Notes under the pieces: model-generated | Database searches by the model: none | The model's input: only the letters and a program-made list of their open reading frames with translations | Told to the model about the DNA's origin: nothing | Made by a program: the position numbers and the translations under genes | Assembly (NCBI GenBank): GCA_033807775.1 | Contig: CM066321.1 | Coordinates: 235,530,350-235,594,349 of the forward strand | Source of the DNA: Saussurea involucrata | Lineage: Eukaryota; Streptophyta; Magnoliopsida; Asterales; Asteraceae | DNA length: 64,000 bases | Reading direction: 5' to 3' | Shown here: positions 1 through 11,049 of the stretch, piece by piece | Position numbering within the stretch: position 1 is the stretch's first letter | How the letters are laid out: each line of letters opens with the position of its first letter

Positions 1-3000
1 CTCTTAGCTGGCCTTTGAGTCTTAAGAAGAGCATGAGGAGGAGGTAAATCCATTGTTGTTGAGACCTTGTTGTTCTGTAAGTTCATGAACTTCTCCACAT
101 AGGATTTGTACTTGGACTTGGACTTTATTATAGCATTTCTGATCTATAGTCATTCATCAAAACCGAAGAGCGTCAGCTTAGATATGTACGTTATTTGCGA
201 TGAGTTATTTTCTCTGAAGACTTGGAGTGTGACCAGCACTTTCTTTTTTCTCGAACCCGTTACAGTTACAACAGTGATTCTGCTTGGATGATATATATGG
301 TCGATCTTCTCTCTGTACCAATCTAACTGGGAGTTATTGTTAGCTTTTTCTTTTCGGGCTTCCTTCTCAACCTCTTTCAGCAGTTGTTCTTGAACTCTGT
401 TCGGATTTCTTTTCAGCTTCTTATCAGAGACTGAGTTTTGCGCTACCTTAAGGGCAAGTTTGGCATCCTTTTGGCAGGCAACATACAACTCCTCAGCTTT
501 GATTGACTCCTTGCGTTCTTCCGGAGTCAGGAAATCGAGGTTGTTAGTGATGGTACCTGGTTGAGAAGGGATTCTGAGCCTTTTGCTTTCTAGCTGATGA
601 AGGATTGCTGATCTCCTTCTTTGAAGTTCATCCTCAGACCTTTGAATTGGTCGTGAGGGTCTGTTTGGGTGACTCAACAATTCTTCCTCTTCTTCTTGTT
701 CATCAGTCTCTAACACAGAGACTGGGATTATTTCTTCAGTGATAGTTGCTGGGATTATTTGTTGCTGAACTTCAGCTTGTCCCTTAAGTAGGGGAGAGAA
801 CTAGCTGAATGAAAATGAAAGTGAGTTAGGTTTGGGAAGAAAAAGATAGAAAAAATGTTTAATGTATAAGATGGGTCTTAGGTGAGAATGAGTAGAAGCA
901 TGAAATGGAATGATGGAGAGGCATACATGAGAATGTTGCTCCCCCTCAGATGTGAAGAAAATCTTCACATTTCCCATGGCAACAATTTTCTTTCTGTTTG
1001 CCTTGGGAAGATTTCTTCTTAGGGGTCTTTTCAGGTCTACCCATGCTTCAGTTATTACAACTCCTTTAAGAGGAGGAGCGCTGATTGGTTTGGGGTTGAA
1101 CCAGATGGCATCTTCATCATCATCGCCATCAGCGCCCAGGGGTCCTTCTTGGAGTCATCAAGCTCCAACTCTTCCTCTTCTTCTTCCTCCTCATCCTCTT
1201 CGTCAGAGGGCATATCCACCAGTTCAGTATTAGTGGAGAAAAAAGGAGGGGTTTGAGTTTCTTTGTTTAAATCCTCCCCCTCAGTATGAGGGAGGTCTTC
1301 TTCAAATTCATTCTCCTTCTTCCCCTCTTTGTCATCATCAAGAGAAGGGCTGAGAGGAGCAGCTTCATCATTGACCACCCTGTCTTCTAGGCCAGTGATG
1401 GCTGCTGAGGTTGAAGGAGCAGAGGCTTCTAGCTTTTCCAGCCTGGCTTCTAGGCCAGGGATTGCTTCAGTGGCTTTCAACACAAAATCGGCGACCATCA
1501 CCAACTTGGAGTGATCGTCGTGTATGAATGATGGGGTGCAAGCAGCCATTGGTTCCTTCAGCTTTTCTAGCATGTCAGCAAGAAGGCCATTACTGGTTGC
1601 GACCTTGGTGTTGAGGTCGTTGACGAAGCAGCGAGTGAGCCGACGGTGTTGCTCAGTGATTGCAACGATGAGGTGTTGGCAGCAACATTTGTCTTTTTCT
1701 TTGACACCTCCTCTGTTAGTGCAGATAGCTGAGAATTATCAGCTTTGGAGTAGAGGGAGGTGGAGAGTTCTTTAAGCGAATTGCCGACAATGTTCACGGC
1801 TTGGTGTTGTTGGTGAAATCAGCGAAGAGTGAGGACACATTGTCGCTGATCTCCTTGACGGAGGTATTGAGGGTCTCCAAAGTAGGACCTGTAAGATAAA
1901 AGGAAGGTTGAGCACTGAGATGCTCGAGCTTAGATACTTTAGAAGAGAAGGGTAGGGAAGTTGATGTACCTGATGGTGAGGAGAAAAAGTCAAATTTACT
2001 TCCTCCATAAAATTCCATGTGTCGCTCAAGAGGAGTCTGAGACGTGGAGATATACTGAGAGCCCCCGAGAGGGAGACCATCAGGTGCTACAATGTTGTCG
2101 CGCATAAGTTCATGCAGCAGGGTTTCGCGTATGTCAGCAAGCGAATTCGCTGGTGCAGATGACATGATGACAAAAGAAATTGTAGGAGAAGAAGCGATGG
2201 AGGAGAAGATGGATGTGTTGTGCTGTAAGGAGGAACTGGTGGTGCCAAAAACTAGCTCGTCAGTGCTTTGAGGCACTGAGAGTGGTTGGGAAGGTACCAT
2301 CATAGAGTCAGCGATGGAAGACCTCGCTGAAGCAGATGTGACGGCGTCAGAGGTGGCAGAGCGAACCACAAAGGAATCCAGGGTTTCCTGTGAAGAGGCA
2401 AGCCCTGATGATGGTGTTGGTTGTTCTTGGGGGGTTTTCTCCTTAGAAACTCTCGGTATTTTTAGATTGACCAAGAGGGGCAGCAGATGGTTTCCTCTTT
2501 GAAGAAGAGGTGGTGGTTGCAGCTTGGGGAGCCACGGATGGTTGAGTCGTGGGCGTCACTGCAGAAAGAAAAGAAGTAATAGAGGAGAGGCGGTGTTTGA
2601 GTTCTGAGAGACTTACCTCGTTATCAACCCGTCCACATCGAGGATTTGGACCCCGATTTTTGGGAGTTGATAATCACCCTCGGTCGGGTAGAGCTTCTGG
2701 AGGAAGTGTTGCACTAATACAAAGCGCACGTAAGGGACTTTGACTTCCCTATCAGGTTTCTTGACCTTGATCATCAAGTCGTCGAATATCATCCTGGCAT
2801 AATCAATGCTTTTTCTAGTGATGATGTTGTATCCCGTCTGCAGTTGTTAGCGATTAGCCTGATCCAGCTACCTAGTTTTGCCACTCATCGATTGAATGAT
2901 GTGAGTGAAAAAGAAGTTGAGTTCGGAGGGCATCTTTGCCTTCAGGATTTTGGTCAATTTTTTTTTCTAGGGCTTTGGATCCGGGTTTTGTCTCCCATTC

Positions 3001-3417
3001 GTATTCCATGTGATCAAGGAATTGGATCAGCTATACGTCATTAGGGGGTTCGTCGAAGGGCCTGGTGGTAGGTAGTCGAATGGAGGAGCAAATGTCATTG
3101 GGGGTGATGCTTCCTTCACCATATTGTGTCTAGAAGGATATCACAGTAACACTCTTCCATGATGGAAGAGTCTTCTCCGCTCGCTCAGCAGTATACCAGA
3201 ACTGCTGCAATAGGTGTTTATGGGCCAGAGGACAGACCGTCAGAGAATGTAAGATTGTAGAGTTCCTTTGGAGGGTCCCAGCGTCTGCCATATGCAGAGA
3301 TGGTTTCTTTTCAGGGAACGTTAGCAGCGCAAGGTGATTGTTTCCCACAAAATGAACAACGGACATTTCAAAGTTGGCGTTCTTGGATTTCACGCAGGTA
3401 GTTGCTTGTGAGGCCAT
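1..3417 (-). pseudogene. Post-pol ORF of element Z, decayed, 3' end outside the window
   Basis: A long extra ORF downstream of pol, read leftwards from an ATG at 3417 (MASQ...; the equivalent ORFs of A, C and E start MAS). Readable blocks are 3417-3130 (N-terminal block with QQFWYTAE, matching SQFWYSAR in C), 2474-1794 (LYLTGP/FYLTGP-type segment before a coiled coil), 1573-1055 (with a run of acidic residues near 1171-1215) and 716-150 (matching the C ORF at 34813-35350, including HPSR and a FREN...ITYISKLTLFGF module). Frameshifts and stops separate them. The 1-149 stretch still aligns to C around 35390-35510. There is no transmembrane segment or signal peptide. Function is unknown. The family assignment is firm; the protein boundaries are not. 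Confidence 0.75.
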
Positions 3418-3515
3418 TTCTGAAAAAATAGAAAAACAAGGATAAGAAAAGATGGAAAGTTTCTTAGAATGGAAGGTATTAGGAACTATTTCCAAAAGTA
3501 AGAAAATAGGGTTAT

Positions 3516-3520
3516 ATTAG
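3516..3520. repeat. Target-site duplication of element A, left copy (ATTAG)
   Basis: ATTAG directly precedes the TGTTAGC start of A's 5' LTR and recurs at 38788-38792 right after A's 3' LTR. The two copies flank A and interrupt Z. Confidence 0.95.
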
Positions 3521-4198
3521 TGTTAGCTCCAACTTCTACTATTTATAGAAGTATTGAAAAATAGGCTAAGTATAGACTTCGACAGAGCCTCTGCCAAGAC
3601 ACCGATAGAAGATTCAAGTGAAGACTACTAAAGACTTTCACAGAGGACAAGGCCACAGAGACTCTGCCAAACTTGACAGAGCCTCTGTGGTATGAAGACG
3701 AAGACAATCGTGCCTCTCATGTTCTCTGCTGTACGAAGATTTTGAAGATCATTCGTACAAGGCGTGCCCTGCCATATCCACGTGTCAACCTCTGATGGGT
3801 TATAGCTTTAGCAGAAAATGGTGCACTACATTAACATTGTACCTGTAGCAGTCCCACGATCGTGTCTTGTACCCTTAAGTCCTTGTTGTCTAGAACTTGT
3901 CCCCTGGTGAATTGTATAAATAGAAGGCTCATGTTGAGCTCTTCTATTAAGCTTTGCACAACACACACACCCTTAAGAGCAGAATTCCTATTATACTTTC
4001 GGTGTTCTTGGTGTTCTTATTTAAATCAATACAAAGTAAATCTTTGAGTTAATCTCGTATTTATTTACACTTTGTTTACTTGGTTTAGTGTGTTTCTCTA
4101 CCGTAGAATATCTTTTAGTTCGTTAAAACGCTTTCGCACCCTTATTTATTTGAACTATTAGATATAAATATCATTGTTGAGTAAAATCGGGATCAACA
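3521..4198 (+). repeat. 5' LTR of element A (678 bp)
   Basis: Starts TGTTAGCTCC and ends GGATCAACA, matching the 3' LTR at 38084-38787. It lacks a 26-bp segment present in the 3' LTR (near position 3700). It contains CACGTGTC near 3780 and a TATA box, and is dense in CAGAG/CTCTG words (about nine, where about one is expected). Confidence 0.95.
3915..3922 (+). promoter_or_regulatory. TATA box of A 5' LTR (TATAAATA)
   Basis: TATAAATA lies in the LTR about 280 bp before the PBS, the expected place for the U3/R promoter. The 3' LTR carries the same box at 38514-38521. Confidence 0.7.
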
Positions 4199-4502
4199 AT
4201 TTGTGTCAGAGCCATCCTTGATTTTCTATATCAAGAGATCCTCTCTTACAATGATTTCTGGTAGAAACTTGGTTTGTCTTTAACCCGTTCTACATATTCT
4301 TCAAACAGACTCTTTTTTTCTGCCATTCTCGACAAGTTCGACTTTGGTAAACTTACATAACCTGTTTCTTTGGTTAAAACTCTCCATTTTAGTGCATCGT
4401 TCAAGGTTTTCACACTCATAAGCTCTTTTCTAATATTTGACCCATCATCTGAAAGTTTCAGTTCATACTCTGTTTTCTAGCATTTTCCAAAACTCTTTAA
4501 AA
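4199..4502 (+). other. Leader of element A with degenerate primer-binding site
   Basis: Just after the LTR, 4201-4212 reads TTGTGTCAGAGC, a mutated form of the TGGTATCAGAGC initiator tRNA-Met PBS seen intact in C (25117) and E (50787). The remaining leader up to the gag ATG at 4503 is T-rich and non-coding. Confidence 0.75.
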
Positions 4503-7500
4503 ATGACGAACACCAACAACTACTTTTCTGCCGGTTCCTTAACAAAACCACCCACTTTGCTCAGATGAGTACCCTCAGTGGAAGATTCGAATGATCCACT
4601 TCTTCGAGGGCTCTGACAAAGAACTTCTGCATTATATTCGCAATCCTCCCTTCGTTCCTATGATCACTGTACCACGTGTACCTGCCACAGACGACACTCC
4701 AGAGATTCCTGAGCACGAAAAACCTAAGATAAAAGATAAATGGTCTGCCACCGACTGGGAGAAATATGAGTTTGCTCAGAAGGCCAAACGACTTCTGATA
4801 ATGGCCATCCCCAATGGCCTCTTCCAATCCCTAGATGCGTGTGAATCTGCATACGATCTATGGAAGGAATTGGAGAAACAATTGGAAGGAGGGGCTAAGA
4901 CTTAGAAAAACCGCAGAGCCCAATGTATCAATGAATATTACTCATTTAAAGCTCTGCCGACAGAGTCTCTGCAGGCAACTTATGACAGGTTTAACTCGTT
5001 GATAAACAAGTGCAAAAAGTTTGGAATCCACAGAACTTCTGAAGAGAACAATGTCATGTTCCTAAAGAGACTCAACGAAGAATGGCTCCAGCTGTCTATG
5101 TCCCTTCAAACTAATCAGGACTTAGACACCTGGAGTTTATCAGATCTTTATGGAACTTTGGCAGCCCAAGAACCCCAAATCGCCTAGGCAAAAGCTCAAA
5201 CTGCTGGGCCTCTGGCACTTGTTGGGAAGACTATAGAGGCAAAAGAAAAGCCTAAGAAGGAGAAAGTTGTGGAGGAGAAGAAGGAGAAAAAGAAGAAAGT
5301 GGTGGTTATTGATAGTTTTGAGGAGGAATTGGTGGAAGAGGAAGAGGCAACAATGGCCTCGATAGCTAAATCTTTAGCTCTGTTGACGAAGGAGTTTGGT
5401 AGAGGAGGATACAGGAAGAAGGGTTATGAACGTGATGGAATGGATGATAGAGGAGAGAAGTATGAGTCAAGAAACCAGGGATGAGATGGTGCAAACGACC
5501 AATAGAGGTCGAATGACAGAGGAGACATAGGTGGTGACCGACAGAGGTCAGACGACAAAGCTAGCAACGCTCCCCAGAACCAGGGATGTTTCAATTGTGG
5601 CAAGCCAGGCCACTATGCTGCTGACTGCATGAGCAAACCAAACCGCCCTCAGAGGGATTCTGCTTTCTACAAAAAGAAGGCAGAATACTACGCTCAAAAG
5701 TCACTCATGGTGGAACAAGAGAACTGGTTGTCAGATGAATCCTCTGATGAAGGCGACAAGAAGAACGCCTTGTTCTGTGGAATGACAGAGGTTAGCTCCT
5801 CTGAATCTGATAGTGAGGTATCCACCTTTGACTCTATCTCAAATGAAAGCGAAGCAAATTTACTTAAACTAACTGTTGAATACACTGAACTTAAAAAGAC
5901 TTGTGAGAGTGTTCAAAAGAAACTTGCATTCTTTGAGAGAGAAACCAGACTTCTCACTCAAGAAAAGGAAAAAATATTTCAAGAAAAGGAAGAGATTGAA
6001 ACTAATTGGAACAAACATCTAAATCCTTTGAAAGAAAAGATTACAGAACTCAACTCTGCCTTAAAAGCTAAATCTAAAGAACTTGTGGATGTTGAGAGCG
6101 ACAGAATGAATATTCTTGCTCTTAAGCACTATTTTCAAAAGGAAAGAGAAGTCCTTCATCAAGACCTACTCAACAGAGATCTCTTAATCAGAAAATATCA
6201 AGAGGCACGGAAGGTGTATGAAAAAATCAATACACAAATAGGGAGACGGGGAATTGGCTTCTGTGATATAGATTCATATACTGGAACCAAAAAGGACAAG
6301 TCCCTGTCTTCACTATTTCATATTGGAAGCACAAGAAAACCTGGTTTTCCAAACTTACACTCTGTTAGCAAAAGGCGAAAAGTCTCTGGGGAACCTCACC
6401 AGAGAAACATAGATCCATCTTCTTCAATCTCTGTCAAAAGAGATTCCAAACCTAAGAAATATCTAAAAATACAAGATCAGATAGGAATCTACAAGTTTGG
6501 TGTCCCCGAGACTCAAACACAGGTTGCTTTTGTCTGCACTGTAGATTCTGAAACAAAACTATCTGTAGAGGCACCTGAGTTCTTGCCTGCGTCTTCAGAA
6601 GAAAAACTGACCCATATTTCGGAAAATGAGTTAATGGAAATCGGTAAAAATAACTTTTATGAGAACTTCTGTACATCCTCTGTCAAACAAAAACTCTCTG
6701 AGGAAATCTTGATAAGTGATTCTGTTGACTCGGAAGATAGTCTCAAAGAAAAGGAAGAAAGCGAGTATTGCACATGCTCAGAAAGTCCAGCCTCTGTCGA
6801 CAGAGATCTCAGTGACTCAACCTCTGTATATGAGGACGACTCATCCTCTGACGAATCTGAGACTGACTCAAAAGAGTCAGAGATAGTTTCTAGTGGTTCA
6901 GAGGGAACTAAACTACCCTCTGGAATTCTTAACAGAACCATTCCTCCTAAGGAGAAAGCCACAAGGATTCCTATCTGTCCAGACTTTTTGGACATGTGTA
7001 TACAACCCAAAACCTCTCTTGAGCTTGAGAAAATCAAACAACAAAAGGAAATGTCTTCTCTGAATCCAACAAGTTTAAAAACGTCAAAACCCTTGAGGCC
7101 TTTTAAAGAAAAATTAACTTGGCAACAAAAGGGTAAGTGGGTTGAAAATAACAAATCTTTCTCTTCTGTGACAGTGAAACCTGCAGAAGTTCACCATAGA
7201 AGAAGGGGTCCACAGAAGGCTACTCCCAACAGAGATTTTCCAAACAAACAATCTAGTCTACATAGGTCTTCTTGTAATAGGAAGTCAGATGCTAGAATAG
7301 ACTGTAATAAAGCCTCTTTACCCTGTTTCAGTGTTTTTAATGAAAAGTTCAAGCAAATTTATTCGCACATTCATTATTGTCATTGCTTTGAACTCATGCA
7401 TCAATTGAACAAACACTTTTCTAGCCCACACTGTTTCCTCTCTTTACCCAAAAAGAATGCTAAATTCAAGGGAAAGAAGAAACAAAATGGTTCTTCAACA

Positions 7501-7593
7501 GAAGTTAAAACCAAACCCAAGGATGCTAAGGCAACCTTGAAGACCTCTGACAAAAAGGGACCCATTTGGATATGGGTACCTAAAAATCTCTGA
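4503..7593 (+). pseudogene. gag: gag of element A (copia, UBN2-like, CCHC), broken
   Basis: Nucleocapsid protein gene. The ATG at 4503 begins MTNTNN as in E. A 2-nt deletion near 4567 shifts frame. In-frame stops occur near 4902, 5185 and 5482. The capsid part is readable at 4591-5187, with motifs such as LIMAIPN and SLDACE. A CCHC zinc knuckle (CFNCGKPGHYAADC) lies at 5587-5628. After it comes an open 654-codon frame (5629-7593), rich in K/E/S and coiled-coil-like heptads (about 5870-6230), ending WVPKNL-stop. This C-terminal extension beyond the knuckle is unusually long for a copia gag and is conserved in E. Pol starts in the -1 frame just after the stop. Confidence 0.85.
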
Positions 7594-10500
7594 TTGTTTT
7601 ACAGAAGCAGTATGTGTCGATCTGGTATGTTGACTCCGGGTGCTCGCGGCACATGACTGGCGACAGAGGTCTACTATCCTCTTATAAAGACAAACTCGAT
7701 GGGGGATCAGTAACCTTTGGCGACAAAAATAAAGGATATATTAAAGGCTATGGAGTCATCAAAAAGGAAAACATAATAGTTTGCAAAGTTGCATATGTGG
7801 ATGGCCTTAAGCACAATCTTCTAAGTGTTAGCCAACTTTGTGATACTGGTTTTGATGTGATGTTCAAAAGAACTTTCTGCTCCCTGCAAGGAGAAGATAC
7901 ATGAGTCGAACTTCTGTGGGCTGAACGAAAAGGTGATCTGTACCTTATGAACTTTAGTGTCAAAAACAAGAAAGACAAGCTCTGCCTTGTTGCCTGTAAA
8001 AATGAAGAAGGCTGGTTATGGCACAACAGGTTCTGCCATCTGAACTTTCATACTCTTGATAAGCTTGAAACACTTGATCTTGTAAAAGTTCTGCCAAATG
8101 TTAAATTTAGGAAAGATCATTTGTGCTCTGCCTGTGAAATGGGTAAACTCAAAAGAGCTTCCCACAAAGGCAAGACTGATGTGTCTTGTCCTAGACCTAT
8201 GCATATGCTTCATGTTGACCTCTGCGATCCAATTGCTACGTAGAGCCTAGGAGGCAAGAAATACATACTGGTGTTGATCGATGAATACTCGAGATATACA
8301 TGGGTAGAATTTGTCAGAAAGAAATCAGATATTTCTAACATTCTGATAAACCTAATGAAAAGAATCCAGGTTCTATATGAGTGCATGATTCTAAAGCTAA
8401 GAAGCGACAATGGCACAAAATTCAAAAACTCTGCCATTGAAGCTTACCTCACAGAAGAAGGCATCTCTCAGAACTTCTCTGATGCACGCACCCCACAACA
8501 GAACGGCGTGGTTGAACGAAAGAACCGCACGCTTGTGGAGGCTGCAAGAACTATGCTGACAGCATCTGGATTACCTATTTCTTTCTGGGCAAAAGCAGTA
8601 TCAACCGCTTGCTATACCCAAAATCGATCTACCATAGTCAAGAGACACATCAAGACTCCTTACCAATTGATCAATCAAAGGCGACCAAACATCAAGTTCT
8701 TCCATGTATTTGGAGGCAAGTGTTTTGTCCTGAATGATAGAGAAGCTAGAGGAAAGTTCGATGTGAAAGCAGATGAAGGAAAGTTCATAGGATACTCTGC
8801 CACCTCAAAGGCCTACAGAGTTTACCTTATGCGGTCTCGATCCATTGTGGAAAGTATAAATGTCTCTTTTGACGATTCTTTTCAGAAGACTTCTGAACAA
8901 ATCAGTTCAGAACTCGGTCTGAAGAAGGAATCCTCTGGCATCTCAAAGACAAGAGAAGAAGACCTAAATCTGCTATTTGAAGAGATGTTCCATGATGATA
9001 TTGATTCCTCAGCTGGAGCCGTCAGAGCCTCTAGAGAAACATCTTCTGCCAACCAGACTGAGTCAGGTATATCTCTAACTGGTCCATTAAATACCTCATC
9101 CTCTTTTGTGAATCATGCAGATGGTAATGCCGAGGGGGTGTGAACAGAAGATGATATAACCAATGACTCTACTACAGAGGCACTGGAAACACCAAATCCA
9201 GCAACCATAGAGGAACCAATACCAGAGGAAAACGAGGATTCAGTCTCTACATCCTCAGAGGAACAAATTCCAACTCTTATCCCAATACTCCCACAAACTG
9301 TAGAACCAAGTTCAAGCACAGAAGTACCTTCCACGACAGAGGTTGCACCAGAACCACAATGTGCAACCACAGAAGTTCAACTAGATGATGCTAATGACCA
9401 TCTTCCAAGAACGACAAAGTGGGCGAAGAGCCATCCTCATAACCTAATAATCGGCGATCCCTCTGAAAAGGTCAAGACAAGATCAGCCGCTGCTAACTTT
9501 TGTTTCTTTACAAATTTTATCAGTGTGATCGAGCGAAAACGCGTCTCTGAAGCCCTAGATGATCCAAACTGGGTAGATGCTATGCAAGAAGAGCTTCTAC
9601 AGTTTGAGAGAAACAAAGTCTGGACCCTTGTTCCTCTGCCAAAAGGGAAACAAGCAATAGGGACTAAATGGGTCTTCAGAAACAAAAAGGATGAGGATGG
9701 GGTGGTCATTAGAAATAAAGCGAGACTGGTGGCCAAGGGATATCGTCAAGAAGAAGGCATTGATTACGATGAAACTTTTGCCCCTGTCGCACGGCTCAAA
9801 GCAATAAGAATCTTCTTAGCCTTCGCAGCCCACAGAGGTTTCAAAGTTTTTCAAATGGTTGTAAAGTCTGCCTTTCTAAATGGTGAAATCCAAGAAGAAG
9901 TTTATGTCCAGCAGCTACCAGGGTTTGAAAGCTCCAAGTACCCAAACTACGTTTATTATCTTGACAAAGCTCTGTACGGACTGAAACAGGCTCCACGAGC
10001 ATGGTACGAACGACTTTCAACCTTTCTTCTCGATAATGATTTCAACAGAGGTACAATAGATACTACTTTGTTTTATAAAAGAAAAGGTGATGAGATTCTG
10101 CTTGTACAGATCTATGTGGACGACATTATTTTTAGCTCTACTAATGCACAACAATGCACAGATTTTGAAAAACTCATGCAGAGTGAGTTTGAAATGAGTA
10201 TGATGGGAGAATTAAACTTTTTCCTAGGACTCCAAGTCAAACAATCATCAGAGGGAATTTTCATAATCAGGCTAAATATGTCTCTGACATTCTTTCAAAA
10301 TTTAAACTCTCTGATGCCTCTGTAATTATGACCCCCATGTCCACTGGAAATAAGTCACACTCAGATCCAGATGGTAAATCTGTAGAGTGCAAACTTTACA
10401 GAGGCGTGATTGGGTCCCTTTTATACTTAACAGCAAGTAGACCTGATATAATGTATGCTACATGCCTCTGTGCAAGATATCAAGCTAACCCAAAGGAATC

Positions 10501-11049
10501 CCACCTTCTTGCTTTAAAGGGGATCTATAGATACCTTAAGGGAACCAAAAATCTTGGGCTCTGGTATCCGAAGAACTCTGGCTTTGATCTTAAGGCATAC
10601 ACAGATTCAGATTATGGAGGATGCAAGCTTGACCGAAAAAGTACCTCTAGGAGTTGTCAATTCTTGGGTGGTAAACTAGTCAGCTGGACTTCAAAGAAGC
10701 AGAACTGTGTGTCGACATCTACAGCAGAAGCTGAATATGTTGCTGCTGCTAGCTGCTGCTCCCAGGTTTTGTGGATGAAAACTCAGCTAAAGGACTACGG
10801 TTACAATATATATAAGATACCCATCCTCTGTGATTCAAAAAGTGCCATAGCTATCTCTGCCAACCCAGTACAGCACTAAAAAACAAAGCATGTCGACATC
10901 CGTTACCACTTTCTGAAGCATCATGTTGAACAAGGCACAATTGAGATGTACTTTGTGTCCACTGAATACCAGCTTGTAGACTTATTTACCAAGACACTTG
11001 ATGAGAAAAGATTCCTTTTCTTGGTAAGTAAGTTAGGTATGATAACATG
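7594..11049 (+). pseudogene. pol: pol of element A (protease-integrase-RT-RNase H), broken
   Basis: Copia-order polyprotein. Protease: VDSGCSRHMT with the catalytic Asp at 7632. GAG-pre-integrase HHCC finger near 8022-8135. Integrase D,D,E at 8217, 8406 and 8514 (D-x62-D-x35-E), HVDLCDP where E has HVDLCGP. RT: the conserved QMDVKSAFLNG block reads QMVVKSAFLNG, with GTT for Asp at 9858-9860, so a catalytic Asp is lost; YVDD is intact at 10113-10124. RNase H continues to FTKTLDEKRF and ends GMIT-stop at 11049. In-frame stops lie at 7902, 8241, 9141 and 10877, and a 1-nt deletion shifts frame near 10266. The element cannot encode an active RT. Confidence 0.9.

Larger units (their letters stand above)
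1..3520 (-). mobile_element. Element Z, left portion (SIRE-like Ty1/copia, minus strand)
   Basis: This is the 3' part of an old copia element read on the minus strand. Its sequence is homologous to the post-pol ORF of element C (31815-35931). Z runs off the left edge of the window, so its 3' LTR is not seen. It is cut at 3520 by element A and resumes at 38793, shown by the duplicated ATTAG at both sides of A. Z's pol terminus at 39555-39746 is nearly identical in peptide to that of C, so Z belongs to the same or a sister lineage. Confidence 0.85.

Noticed and set aside
4201..4212. tRNA gene remnants at TGGTATCAGAGC-like sites (also 25117, 50787)
   Set aside because: Only 12-nt primer-binding sites next to LTR ends, with no cloverleaf.
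6657..7154. 165-codon minus-strand frame opposite A gag
   Set aside because: Mirror of the Ser/Glu-rich gag frame; no independent features.
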